From Pseudonocardia cypriaca (GTDB taxonomy: Bacteria > Actinomycetota > Actinomycetes > Mycobacteriales > Pseudonocardiaceae): a stretch of DNA of 64,000 nucleotides. The notes beneath the pieces are model-generated. The model was not told where the DNA came from. It saw only the letters and a program-made list of their open reading frames with translations, and ran no database searches. The stretch's first letter is position 1; each line of letters opens with the position of its first letter. Location of the stretch: contig NZ_VFPH01000003.1 of NCBI RefSeq assembly GCF_006717045.1, positions 1,511,999 through 1,575,998 on the forward strand, written 5' to 3'. Below are positions 45,741 through 53,444 of this stretch, one piece after another. The translations under genes were made by a program, and so were the position numbers.

Positions 45741-45752
45741 CTTACAGCATAC
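45741..45752. promoter_or_regulatory. Candidate GntR operator, autoregulatory
   Basis: CTTACAGCATAC matches CATACTGCATAC at 10 of 12 positions. It is in an AT-rich patch between the GntR start and the divergent arfB-like gene. Confidence 0.45.
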
Positions 45753-45820
45753 AAAGTGCTGAGCTCGTCTGAGTCATTCCCGCTCGTGAACATGCTCACT
45801 CGGGACGGAAGGGGCATTCT

Positions 45821-46255
45821 GTGGGCGTGGCCGAGGCGGATCTTCCGGTGCGACGCGCGGTCGTGCTGCCCGGCCGGGAGCTGCAGTGGCGGTTCTCCCG
45901 CGCCTCGGGACCCGGCGGGCAGGGCGTCAACACCACCGACTCCCGCGTCGAGCTGTCGTTCGACCTCGCCGGGTCGCCATCGGTGCCCGAACTGCTGCGC
46001 GAGCGGGCCGTGCGCCGGCTCGACGGCCGCCTCGTCGACGGCGTGCTCACCGTGGTCGCCGCGGAGCACCGCAGCCAGCTCCGCAACCGCGAGGCCGCCC
46101 GCGAGCGGCTCGCCGCGACACTCCGGGACGCGATGCGCCCCGACCCGCCCGCGCGCCGGCCCACCCGCCCGACCGGCGGATCCGTCCGCAGGCGGCTGGA
46201 CGCCAAGGCGCGCCGCGGTGCGGTCAAGCGGCTGCGGGGGCGGCCGGAGGCCTGA
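45821..46255 (+). CDS. arfB: Peptidyl-tRNA hydrolase ArfB (release-factor-like rescue)
   Basis: A 144-residue protein with the release-factor catalytic motif GPGGQGVN near residue 30 and a basic C-terminal tail (RRRLDAKARRGAVKRLRGRPEA) that inserts into the mRNA channel of stalled ribosomes in the ArfB/YaeJ family. It hydrolyses the peptidyl-tRNA on non-stop ribosomes. The length agrees with ArfB and lacks the codon-recognition domains of RF1/RF2. GTG 45821 with GGAAGGGG upstream. Stand-alone gene. Confidence 0.92.
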   Translation: MGVAEADLPVRRAVVLPGRELQWRFSRASGPGGQGVNTTDSRVELSFDLAGSPSVPELLRERAVRRLDGRLVDGVLTVVAAEHRSQLRNREAARERLAATLRDAMRPDPPARRPTRPTGGSVRRRLDAKARRGAVKRLRGRPEA

Positions 46256-46279
46256 GCGACAGGTGTGGTCGCCGGAACC

Positions 46280-47023
46280 TCAGCGGAGCCGCATCGTGGC
46301 CACCCGCAGGAGGACTCCGACGAGCGCGGCGTTGTAGAGCAGGCCGCCCGCGACGTAGAGCCCGTAGGTGCCGCCGTCGAACGCGGACCAGAAGGCCCGA
46401 ACTGGCCAGTACGCGGGCACGACACCGAAGGCGAGCTGCCACGGGGAGTCGAGGATGAAGAACGGGATCATCGGAACCGTGAAGACCGCGAGCCCGATCA
46501 CCCGCATCACGGCGAGGCCTTCGATCTTGTTGCGCCCCAGCGAGGCCATGACGAGCCCGAGTACGGGTGCGAGCAGGCCCGCTGTGAGCGCGATCGGCAC
46601 GCTCAGCAGGAGCGTCCAGGCGTCGACCTGCCCGGAGACGGTGAGCGAGGCCAGCACCGAGAACGTGGTCAGCGCGATGGTCGAGCCGGCGCGGTAGGCC
46701 GTGTACGTGGCCGGGGGCACCGGCGTCACGCGGAGCGCGGCGAGCGTGTTCTGGTCCCGCTCGTCGAGCAGTTGCAGCGCGAGGACCGCGCCCAGCAGCA
46801 GCGGTGGGCCGAGCACGCAGAACGCGCTGACGATCGCCGAGTGGTACGGCACGAGGTCGAACGCGTACTCGCGGGCGACGTGGCCCGTGATCGCCGGGAG
46901 GAACCACAGCGCCGCCGCGTACAGGAACGGGCCGAGCATGACCGTCACGAGCATGCTGTCGCGTCGGACGGTGCGCAGGTCGTTGCGGCCGAAGGTGGCG
47001 ATGAAACCGGTGGTGCCCCCCAT
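46280..47023 (-). CDS. ABC exporter permease (second permease)
   Basis: A 247-residue six-helix ABC-2 type permease: LVTVMLGPFLYAAALWFLP, LLLGAVLALQLLDERDQNTLAALRVTPV (the amphipathic coupling helix region) and LAPVLGLVMASLGRNKIEGLAVMRV are typical. It overlaps the first permease by one base (TGATG) and ends the operon. A heterodimeric channel with the 240-residue permease is expected. Substrate unknown; it may be a lantibiotic, drug or lipid. Confidence 0.8.
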   Translation of the reverse strand: MGGTTGFIATFGRNDLRTVRRDSMLVTVMLGPFLYAAALWFLPAITGHVAREYAFDLVPYHSAIVSAFCVLGPPLLLGAVLALQLLDERDQNTLAALRVTPVPPATYTAYRAGSTIALTTFSVLASLTVSGQVDAWTLLLSVPIALTAGLLAPVLGLVMASLGRNKIEGLAVMRVIGLAVFTVPMIPFFILDSPWQLAFGVVPAYWPVRAFWSAFDGGTYGLYVAGGLLYNAALVGVLLRVATMRLR

Positions 47024-47745
47024 CACCGGCCGCCTTCCGAGGTGACGACGTGGCGGTGGAACACGTGCTTCGCGAGCAGGCACAGGCCCGCGATCCACAC
47101 CGCCGGGTAGCCGATGGCGTAGGTCCACTGCCACCCGGTGAGCGTGACCTGGTGGAAGGCGGCGCCGAGCAGCCGGAGCGGCCCGTCGGTGGGAACCAGG
47201 GAGAACGCGGGGTGCGGGTAGAGCCCCGAGTAGCCGACGATGGGCGCGTTCAGGACCGTGAGCACGAGGGTCGAGGGCAGGAGCCACTCGCTGATCGACG
47301 GGAACAGCGGGGCCGTGATGAACCCGGTGAGCAGCATCAGCAGGGTCATCAGGACCACGCCGGCCACGAACGGGAACAGGGCGACACCGGGGCCGTAGTC
47401 GGCGAGCACGACCACGACGCACGTCACGAGGGCGAGCGCGGACATCGTCAGCAGCTTCGCCGTGAGGTAGTGCCGGAACCGCAGCGGCGTGGTCACCAGG
47501 GCGAACACGGTGCGCTCGCCCTTCTCGAAGAAGACCGCGCCCGCGATGAAGAACATCATGAACGCCAGGTCCGCCATCAGCAGGTACGGCATGGCCGGGC
47601 CCAGCAGCGGGTCGGGAACCAGCTGCAGCACCCCGATCCAGAGCAGTACGACGAACGCCGTGGCGTACCAGAACCCGTAGCGCCGCTGGAGGCGGAAGTC
47701 CATCCGCACCGCGGTGGGGAGAACCCCGCTCATGACCCGGTTCAT
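47023..47745 (-). CDS. ABC exporter permease (first permease)
   Basis: A 240-residue six-helix protein; FFEKGERTVFALVTTPLRFRHYLTAKLLT is the cytosolic coupling region of ABC-2 permeases. It lies between the ATPase and the second permease gene; ATG 47745 overlaps the ATPase stop (ATGA) and its stop overlaps the second permease start, so all three are made together. Confidence 0.8.
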   Translation of the reverse strand: MNRVMSGVLPTAVRMDFRLQRRYGFWYATAFVVLLWIGVLQLVPDPLLGPAMPYLLMADLAFMMFFIAGAVFFEKGERTVFALVTTPLRFRHYLTAKLLTMSALALVTCVVVVLADYGPGVALFPFVAGVVLMTLLMLLTGFITAPLFPSISEWLLPSTLVLTVLNAPIVGYSGLYPHPAFSLVPTDGPLRLLGAAFHQVTLTGWQWTYAIGYPAVWIAGLCLLAKHVFHRHVVTSEGGR

Positions 47746-48602
47746 GCGAGCGACCGGCCTGTCACGTCGATGAACACGTCCTCGAGGGTTGCTTCCTGGC
47801 TGTGCAGGGCCTCGACGTGGTGCTCGCTGGTTAGGGAGCGGAAGTTCTCGTCGTCGGCGAGGCCGTCGAGCGGGAAGTCCTCGTGCTCGAGCCGGCCCCC
47901 GTTGCGGTAGGTCACGCGCACCGTGCGCCTGCTGCGGCTGACCTTGTGCTCGGTGGGGGTGTCGAGCGCGGCGATCCGGCCGTCGACCACGAAGGCGACG
48001 CGGTCGCACAGCTCCTCCGCGGTGGCCATGTCGTGCGTGGTCAGGAACACCGTGCGGCCCTGCCCGCGCAGCTCCCGGACGATGTCCTTCACGCGGCGCG
48101 CGTTCACCGGGTCGAGACCGGAGGTCGGCTCGTCGAGGAACAGCAGCTCGGGGCGGTGCAGCAGTGCGCGGGCGAAGACCAGCCGCATCTGCATGCCCTT
48201 GGAGAACTGTGCTACGCGGGTGTCGGCGGCCGCAGCGAGTTCGACCGCCTCCAGGAGCGCCATCGGGTGCTCGGTGGGGCCGGCGTACAGCGAGGCGAAG
48301 AACTGCAGGTTCTCCAGCGCCGTGAGCTTCTGGTAGTGGTTGGGCAGCTCGAACGAGACGCCGATGCGCTGGTAGTACTCGCTTCCCCAGTCGGCGGGGT
48401 CGCGGTCCCACACCGCCACGCGGCCGCCGTGGCCGGTGAGCAGCCCGGTGAGGATCTTCTGAGTGGTCGACTTCCCGGCGCCGCTGGGGCCGAGGAAGCC
48501 GAACACCTCGCCCCTGTCGACGGAGAAGCTCATCCCCTTGACCGCCGGTGCGGTGGTCTTCGGATAGCGGAAGGTGAGGTTGTCGACCTCGATGACGGGC
48601 AT
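47742..48602 (-). CDS. ABC exporter ATP-binding protein
   Basis: A 286-residue ATPase: Walker A GPSGAGKST, Q-loop region ISFELPNH-like VSFELPNHYQKL, signature FSKGMQMRL (an unusual LSGGQ), Walker B LLFLDEPTSGLDP and the switch His in TTHDMATAEEL. The C-terminal 65 residues are the extension found in drug/antibiotic exporters of the CcmA type. ATG 48602 (AGGAG seven bases upstream) is preferred to GTG 48620. It is divergent from a GbsR/MarR-type regulator with a palindrome between. Confidence 0.9.
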   Translation of the reverse strand: MPVIEVDNLTFRYPKTTAPAVKGMSFSVDRGEVFGFLGPSGAGKSTTQKILTGLLTGHGGRVAVWDRDPADWGSEYYQRIGVSFELPNHYQKLTALENLQFFASLYAGPTEHPMALLEAVELAAAADTRVAQFSKGMQMRLVFARALLHRPELLFLDEPTSGLDPVNARRVKDIVRELRGQGRTVFLTTHDMATAEELCDRVAFVVDGRIAALDTPTEHKVSRSRRTVRVTYRNGGRLEHEDFPLDGLADDENFRSLTSEHHVEALHSQEATLEDVFIDVTGRSLA

Positions 48603-48703
48603 GTGAACTCCTGGGGGCACGCGAGTACGACCGCGCCGACCAGGCTTCCCGGCTCACCACGGCTCCGCGCCCAGGCGGAACCGACCGGCGAACGCTAGCA
48701 TAG

Positions 48704-48720
48704 TTTCAGAAATTCTTGAA
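48704..48720. promoter_or_regulatory. Operator candidate between ABC operon and GbsR-type gene
   Basis: TTTCAGAAATTCTTGAA matches its own reverse complement at 13 of 17 positions and is the most AT-rich patch in the 120-base divergent region. It lies two bases before the regulator start codon, suiting repression of both directions. Confidence 0.5.
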
Positions 48721-48722
48721 GG

Positions 48723-49187
48723 ATGGTGACTCGGTTGAGCGGTAGCAGCGAGGTCGCCGAGCGTCTTGCGCTCGCGCTGAACCAGAACGGGATGCAGCGG
48801 ATGATCGCCCGCGTGCTGGCGGCGTTCCTGTTCTCCGAGCGCGAGTCGGTGACCGCGGCCGAGCTGGGTGAGCAGCTCGGCGCGAGCGCGGGTTCGATCT
48901 CGGGTGCGATCACCATGCTCCGCACCGTCGGGCTGATCGAGCCCGCCCCGGTGCCGGGAAGCAGGCGCGCCCACTTCCGCATGCGGGACGACGCCTGGGC
49001 AACGATGATGAGCAGCCAGAACGCGATGATCCAGGTGATGCAGGAGATCGCGGAGGCAGGGATCGCGAGCGCCCCTCCCGACAGCCCGGCGGCTCGGCGG
49101 CTGGAGCGGATGCGGGACTTCTACGCGTACCTGTTCGCGGAGCTCCCCGCACTCATCGATCGCTGGAAGGAAGAGCAGGACACCTGA
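48723..49187 (+). CDS. GbsR/MarR-type transcriptional regulator
   Basis: A 154-residue winged-helix protein: RVLAAFLFSERESVTAAELGEQLGASAGSISGAITMLRTVGLIEPAPVPGSRRAHFRM is the DNA-binding core, and the helical C-terminus (MRDFYAYLFAELPALIDRWK) is that of the GbsR/PadR-like exporter regulators of actinobacteria. Divergent from the ABC exporter, it probably represses that operon and itself. ATG 48723 lacks a clear ribosome site; GTG 48726 is possible. Confidence 0.82.
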   Translation: MVTRLSGSSEVAERLALALNQNGMQRMIARVLAAFLFSERESVTAAELGEQLGASAGSISGAITMLRTVGLIEPAPVPGSRRAHFRMRDDAWATMMSSQNAMIQVMQEIAEAGIASAPPDSPAARRLERMRDFYAYLFAELPALIDRWKEEQDT

Positions 49188-49233
49188 CCCCACTCGACCG
49201 GCGATGCTCGCCCCCGAGTCGGGGATCCGCCCC

Positions 49234-50112
49234 TCACACCTTCTCGGCCTGGACGAACCGCTCGATCTCGCTGATCGGCATGTCGCGGCCGACCGGTTGG
49301 AGGTAGCGCACCGCGTACTCGGCGGGGCCCACCTGCTCCCGCTCGGCCCACCCGTACTCCCGCAGCAGCGCGGCGACGTCCCGGGGGGCGATGCCGAACT
49401 TCCAGACGGCGTACCTCCCGGTCATCCGATCGCGCAGCCGCCCGGCGCCGTAGAGGTTCGTGCCGTCGAGGTAGTCCGAGCGGACGTAGGTGAAGATCAG
49501 CCGGCTGCCGGCGGGCGCCTTCGCGAGGAACATGAACGTGGCACGGACCGCCTCCTCCGTGAGGTACTGCGTGACCGCTTCCCAGACGAACAGGGCGGGT
49601 CGCGCGCTGTCGAAGCCCGCAGCGGACAGTACGGCGGTCAGGTCGTCGACCTCGAGGTCGACCGGGATCACCCGGACCCGGTCGGGGACACGCCCGTAGA
49701 TCACCCGCAGCCGGCGCAGCTTGTCGTCGGTGTTCGCGCGCTGATCCAGCTCGAAGGCGACGGCCCCCGCGGGGCCGACCAGCCGGTATGCCCTGGTGTC
49801 CAGGCCGGCGCCGAGGATCACGACCTGGCCGAATCCGGCGGCGAGCGCATCGGTGACCGCGTCGTCGGCGTACCGCTTGCGGCACAGGATGCTGCCCCAC
49901 ATCCCGGGCGCGGACCGCTCCGTCGCACGCACCAGCAGGTCGCGCACCGGCCGCCAGCGGCAGGCCCGCACGATCCACTGCACGCCGGGCGGGAGGAACA
50001 ACGCGGCCAGCTCGTCGTCGACGAGCCGTTGCGGCAGCGGCGTGTACCGCTCGGCCGCCGCGATCACCATTGGGCCGATCGCGGTCTGCGCGCTCGCCGA
50101 CCTGCCGTTCAC
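49234..50112 (-). CDS. Class I SAM-dependent methyltransferase (TIGR00027/LCMT type)
   Basis: A 292-residue member of the actinobacteria-rich leucine-carboxyl-methyltransferase-like family. The SAM site VVILGAGLDTRAYRL and the acidic FELDQRANTDDK loop are visible, followed by VIPVDLEVDDL and LFVWEAVTQYLTEEAV. GTG 50112 with GAGGAGAATTGCCG gives the normal family length; the longer frame upstream is Pro/Ala-rich. Substrates of this large family are mostly unknown. It stands alone; stops converge with the GbsR-type gene. Confidence 0.85.
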   Translation of the reverse strand: MNGRSASAQTAIGPMVIAAAERYTPLPQRLVDDELAALFLPPGVQWIVRACRWRPVRDLLVRATERSAPGMWGSILCRKRYADDAVTDALAAGFGQVVILGAGLDTRAYRLVGPAGAVAFELDQRANTDDKLRRLRVIYGRVPDRVRVIPVDLEVDDLTAVLSAAGFDSARPALFVWEAVTQYLTEEAVRATFMFLAKAPAGSRLIFTYVRSDYLDGTNLYGAGRLRDRMTGRYAVWKFGIAPRDVAALLREYGWAEREQVGPAEYAVRYLQPVGRDMPISEIERFVQAEKV

Positions 50113-50327
50113 CGGCAATTCTCCTCGTCGTGTCGCTGCAGGAGGCAGTGGTGGGGCGGCGGTGAACACGTCGTCCAGCCATGAGAGCACGGCATGGGCG
50201 TTCGGCATCCGGGCGCCGGGTGCCGTCCTGGTCGGCGCTGACTGCCTCTGCTGGCAATTCCAGTCACGACCGAAACACACCCGGTGGACCGGGTCCAGCC
50301 TCCGCTTCGTGAGGAGGCGTTAGGGTT

Positions 50328-50372
50328 GTCGACGGTGTGCCGGGAAGTCTGGTCGGCGAGTGGATCGTCGAC
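50328..50372 (+). ncRNA. Candidate cis-regulatory RNA upstream of nhaA1 (copy A)
   Basis: The 19-base core GCCGGGAAGTCTGGTCGGC (50339-50357) recurs exactly at 51761 and 53387. The ends GCCG and CGGC form a stem over an 11-nt loop; here an outer 7-bp stem GTCGACG/CGTCGAC (50328-50334 with 50366-50372) closes the element. CGGCGA, the 3' arm of the core, can instead pair with TCGTCG at 50365-50370. The core ends 34 bases before the nhaA1 start. A metal- or pH-sensing riboswitch is inferred; Li+-sensing nhaA-I/II motifs are known ahead of nhaA genes, but I cannot say whether this is one. Confidence 0.6.
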
Positions 50373-50391
50373 GTCTTCTCGAGGAGCATGA

Positions 50392-51699
50392 ATGGGCCCG
50401 CCCACTCGACCCACCCCCTCCCTGCTCGCCAGGCGCAGCTGGCCGGAGGCACGCCGGATCGGCGACATCCTCCGCACCGAGACCGTCGGTGGCATCCTGC
50501 TGGTCGCGGCCGCGGCGGTCGGGTTGCTGTGGGCGAACTCGCCATGGGCCGACGGCTACCGGTGGCTGAGCGACCTGAAGGTCGGCCCCGCCGCGCTCCA
50601 CCTCGATCTCACGCTCCACCAGTGGGCGGCCGACGGCCTGCTCGCGATCTTCTTCTTCGTGGCCGGGCTGGAGCTCAAGCGCGAGTTCGTGGCGGGTGAC
50701 CTGCGCGATCCGCGACGCGCGGCCCTCCCGGTGGCCGCCGCGGTGGGCGGCATGGCGGTTCCCGCGCTGCTCTACACGTCGATCAACGCCGCGGCCGGAT
50801 CGGAGGCGCTGGTCGGCTGGGCGATCCCGACCGCCACCGACATCGCGTTCGCGCTCGCCGTCCTCGCGGTGATCAGCACGCACCTGCCATCGGCCCTGCG
50901 GACGTTCCTGCTGACGCTAGCCGTGGTCGACGACCTGCTCGCGATCACGATCATCGCCGTCTTCTACACGGACTCGCTGTCGTGGGGCCCGCTCGCGCTC
51001 GCCGCGATCCCGCTGGGGCTGTTCGCGCTGCTGGTGCAGCGGCGGGTGCGGTCATGGTGGCTGTTGCTCCCGCTGGCCGTCGCCACCTGGGTGCTGGTGC
51101 ACGAGTCGGGCGTGCACGCCACGGTGGCCGGGGTACTGCTCGGGTTCGCCGTGCCGGTGATCCGGCGCTCGCCAGGACCGGGGCCGGGACTCGCCGAGCA
51201 CTTCGAGCACCGGTTCCGCCCGCTGTCGGCCGGTGTGGCCGTGCCGATCTTCGCGTTCTTCGCCGCGGGTGTGACGGTCGGCGGCGCGGCCGAGCTGGGC
51301 GCGAGCCTCGGTGACTCGGTCACGCTCGGGATCATCGTCGGGCTCGTGGTCGGCAAGCCGGTCGGCGTCCTCGGCTCCAGCTGGCTGGTGCAGCGGTTCA
51401 CCCGGGCCCGCCTCGCCGACGACCTCGGCTGGACGGACGTGCTGGGGCTCGCGCTGCTGGCCGGTATCGGGTTCACCGTGTCGCTGCTCATCGGCGAGCT
51501 CGCCTTCGGCGAGGGAAGCTCGGGCGACGAGCACGTCAAGATCGGTGTGCTGCTCGGCTCCCTGCTGTCGGCCATGCTCGCCACGGTCGTGTTGCGGATG
51601 CGCAACCGGCGCTACCGGCGCATCTGCGCGGAGGAGGAGCGCGACACCGACGCCGACGGTGTGCCCGACGTGTACGAGACGGACCAGGCCGGCGACTGA
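50392..51699 (+). CDS. nhaA: Na+/H+ antiporter NhaA (first copy)
   Basis: A 435-residue NhaA antiporter that expels Na+ or Li+ in exchange for protons. Twelve helices are expected. The conserved acid pair is D180-D181 (AVVDDLLAI) and an acid equivalent to D133 is D150 in PTATDIAF. The LDLTLHQWAADGLLAIFFFVAGLELKREFVAGDL region is the family hallmark. The C-terminus has an extra acidic tail (EEERDTDADGVPDVYETD) resembling a calcium-binding DxDxDG loop, absent from E. coli NhaA. GAGGAG lies five bases before ATG 50392. Preceded by copy A of the RNA element. Confidence 0.93.
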   Translation: MGPPTRPTPSLLARRSWPEARRIGDILRTETVGGILLVAAAAVGLLWANSPWADGYRWLSDLKVGPAALHLDLTLHQWAADGLLAIFFFVAGLELKREFVAGDLRDPRRAALPVAAAVGGMAVPALLYTSINAAAGSEALVGWAIPTATDIAFALAVLAVISTHLPSALRTFLLTLAVVDDLLAITIIAVFYTDSLSWGPLALAAIPLGLFALLVQRRVRSWWLLLPLAVATWVLVHESGVHATVAGVLLGFAVPVIRRSPGPGPGLAEHFEHRFRPLSAGVAVPIFAFFAAGVTVGGAAELGASLGDSVTLGIIVGLVVGKPVGVLGSSWLVQRFTRARLADDLGWTDVLGLALLAGIGFTVSLLIGELAFGEGSSGDEHVKIGVLLGSLLSAMLATVVLRMRNRRYRRICAEEERDTDADGVPDVYETDQAGD

Positions 51700-51760
51700 C
51701 ATCCGGTGTCGTCGAGGGTGTTCGGCGGCAGCGCGGAGTCGTACGATCAGGACGGGGCGC

Positions 51761-51795
51761 GCCGGGAAGTCTGGTCGGCAGCAGATGCAAGCTGC
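51761..51795 (+). ncRNA. Candidate cis-regulatory RNA upstream of DUF3040-SPFH operon (copy B)
   Basis: The same 19-base core occupies 51761-51779. Its 3' arm continues into GCAGC (51778-51782), which can pair with GCTGC (51791-51795) over an 8-nt loop, so the core stem and this hairpin compete for the same bases. The core ends 32 bases before the DUF3040 ATG. Flanking bases differ from copies A and C, so identity of the core reflects selection and not a recent duplication. Confidence 0.6.
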
Positions 51796-51811
51796 GGCGA
51801 GAGGCCCGGCG

Positions 51812-52141
51812 ATGAGCACATCGTCCAACCCCGGTCCCGAGGATCACGACGCCATGTCGCCGTGGGAGCGACAGGTCCTCGCCGACATCGAGCGCGAGCT
51901 GGCGACGAGTGATCCCCACCTCGCCCGTACGTTCAACGGTCGGGGCCGCCGTCGTGCAATCGCCTCCCGGTGGCCGGTGTCGCTCCCCGCCACGGGCCTT
52001 CTGCTCGCCGGGTTGCTCGTCCTCGTGCTCATCGGCGCGCTGTTGCCGGCGTCGTGGTGGGCCGTGCTCGGCGTCGTCACCGCTCTGGTCGTGGTCCCGT
52101 GGCTGCTGCTGGCCGCCACCGAGAAGAACGGTCGGGGCTGA
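51812..52141 (+). CDS. DUF3040 membrane protein
   Basis: A 109-residue protein with the DUF3040 signature MSPWERQVLADIERELATSDPHLARTF (residues 15-41) followed by two membrane helices (about 56-76 and 80-100). DUF3040 proteins are common small actinobacterial membrane proteins of unknown role. GAGAGG lies about eight bases before the ATG. The SPFH gene follows 46 bases downstream, and copy B of the nhaA-type RNA element precedes it, so it is probably induced together with the antiporters. Confidence 0.8.
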   Translation: MSTSSNPGPEDHDAMSPWERQVLADIERELATSDPHLARTFNGRGRRRAIASRWPVSLPATGLLLAGLLVLVLIGALLPASWWAVLGVVTALVVVPWLLLAATEKNGRG

Positions 52142-52187
52142 ATCGGCCCGTGATCGGGTCAACCTCGTAGCGAAGGATGTGGAACCT

Positions 52188-53099
52188 GTGCTCTCGACCG
52201 TTCTGATCGTGCTCGTCGCGCTCGTGGTGCTGCTGGTGGGCAGCGGTGTTCGGATGGTGCAGCAGTACCAGCGGGGCGTGGTCCTGCGCTTCGGGCGGCT
52301 GCTGCCGGAGGTGCGGCAGCCGGGGCTGCAGCTGATGATCCCGGTGGCCGACCGGATGGTGAAGGTGCCCGTCCAGACCATCGTGCTCGACGTCCCACCC
52401 CAAGGAGCGATCACCAAGGACAACGTGACCCTCAGCGTCGACGCCGTCGTGTACTTCCGGGTGACCGACCCGGTGAAAGCGGTCGTCAACGTCGAGAACT
52501 ACCTCGGCGCCATCTCCCAGGTCGCACGGACGTCGCTGAGATCGGTGATCGGCCGGGCCGACCTGGACACCATGCTGTCGGACCGGGAGCAGGTCAACGC
52601 CGAGCTGCGCGCGGTGATCGACACACCTACCGACGACTGGGGGATCTCCGTCGATCGGGTGGAGATCAAGGACATCGCCCTTCCCGAGAGCATGCGCCGC
52701 GCGATGGCGCACCAGGCGGAGGCCGAGCGGGACCGCCGCGCCCGGGTGATCGCCGCCGATGGTGAGTACCAGGCCTCGACCCGGTTGGCCGACGCCGCCC
52801 GGGTCATGGCCGACACTCCCGGTGCGCTCCAGCTGCGGCTCCTGCAGACCGTCAGCGACGTGGCATCGGACCAGAACAGCACCCTGGTGATGCCGTTGCC
52901 GGTGGAGCTCCTCCGCTTCTTCGAGAACGCGACCGGAACGTCGGTCCCCGCTCGGGCCGGTTCCGCGGCCGCCGACGCGTCGATCTCCCCGCCACCGACC
53001 GCCGACTCGGCTGCTCCCGGCCGGGAGCTCCCGCAGACCGACGGTGACCTGGCCGGGAAGGGTGCGGTCACCACAGGTCAGGAGGCAGGTCCTCGGTGA
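52188..53099 (+). CDS. SPFH/stomatin-like membrane scaffold protein
   Basis: A 303-residue stomatin/prohibitin-family protein: an N-terminal membrane helix (VLSTVLIVLVALVVLLVGSGVRMV), then the SPFH domain (YQRGVVLRFGRLLPEVRQPGLQLMIPVADRMVKV; TLSVDAVVYFRVTDPVKAV) and a coiled region rich in Glu/Arg/Ala (MRRAMAHQAEAERDRRARVIAADGEYQAS). The C-terminal 60 residues are Ala/Pro/Ser-rich and probably disordered. Such proteins organise membrane microdomains and may hold ion transporters together. GTG 52188 is preferred. The 3' end overlaps the DUF1707 gene by 32 bases. Confidence 0.9.
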   Translation: MLSTVLIVLVALVVLLVGSGVRMVQQYQRGVVLRFGRLLPEVRQPGLQLMIPVADRMVKVPVQTIVLDVPPQGAITKDNVTLSVDAVVYFRVTDPVKAVVNVENYLGAISQVARTSLRSVIGRADLDTMLSDREQVNAELRAVIDTPTDDWGISVDRVEIKDIALPESMRRAMAHQAEAERDRRARVIAADGEYQASTRLADAARVMADTPGALQLRLLQTVSDVASDQNSTLVMPLPVELLRFFENATGTSVPARAGSAAADASISPPPTADSAAPGRELPQTDGDLAGKGAVTTGQEAGPR

Positions 53100-53253
53100 G
53101 GTCGTCCAGCTCGCCGCGGGTCCTGGCCGCGTAGGCCGCGTGCATCCGCTCGTCGAACTCGACGACGGTCAGCCGCCCGTCCCGGAACGCCCGCTCGAGC
53201 CGCCGGACGACGGCCTGCCGCTCGTCGTCTGATGCTCGGAGTTCGCGTGGCAC
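53068..53253 (-). CDS. DUF1707 domain protein
   Basis: A 61-residue protein consisting of a single DUF1707 domain: VPRELRASDDERQAVVRRLERAFRDGRLTVVEFDERMHAAYAARTRGELDDLTEDLP, the SHOCT-like short helical domain with the conserved RASD-ER and L-EF-ER positions. GTG 53253 has GGAGGCGGAG upstream and gives the normal N-terminus; the longer frame to 53343 is unlikely. It converges with the SPFH gene. Many DUF1707 proteins carry C-terminal membrane helices; this one has none. Confidence 0.75.
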   Translation of the reverse strand: MPRELRASDDERQAVVRRLERAFRDGRLTVVEFDERMHAAYAARTRGELDDLTEDLPPDLW

Positions 53254-53386
53254 CTGCGCTCCGCCTCCTCCCTCGACGGGTTTCAGGGTAGGGCGGCGAA
53301 CCGGTCGCTGGGCTCGACGAGCTGTGGGCATGAGCGTGATCACGCCCGTTCGCGTGCGGACGCGGGTTAGAGTTCCCGCGGGGTGT

Positions 53387-53417
53387 GCCGGGAAGTCTGG
53401 TCGGCGACGTCGTCGCC
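53387..53417 (+). ncRNA. Candidate cis-regulatory RNA upstream of nhaA2 (copy C)
   Basis: The 19-base core is at 53387-53405, with seven further bases shared with copy A on its two sides (GGTGT before, GA after). The 3' arm extends into GGCGAC (53403-53408), which pairs with GTCGCC (53412-53417). The hairpin differs in sequence from those in copies A and B but keeps the pairing. The core ends 39 bases before the nhaA2 GTG. Confidence 0.6.
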
Positions 53418-53444
53418 ATGCCCACGTGAAGACCGGAGCAGCCC

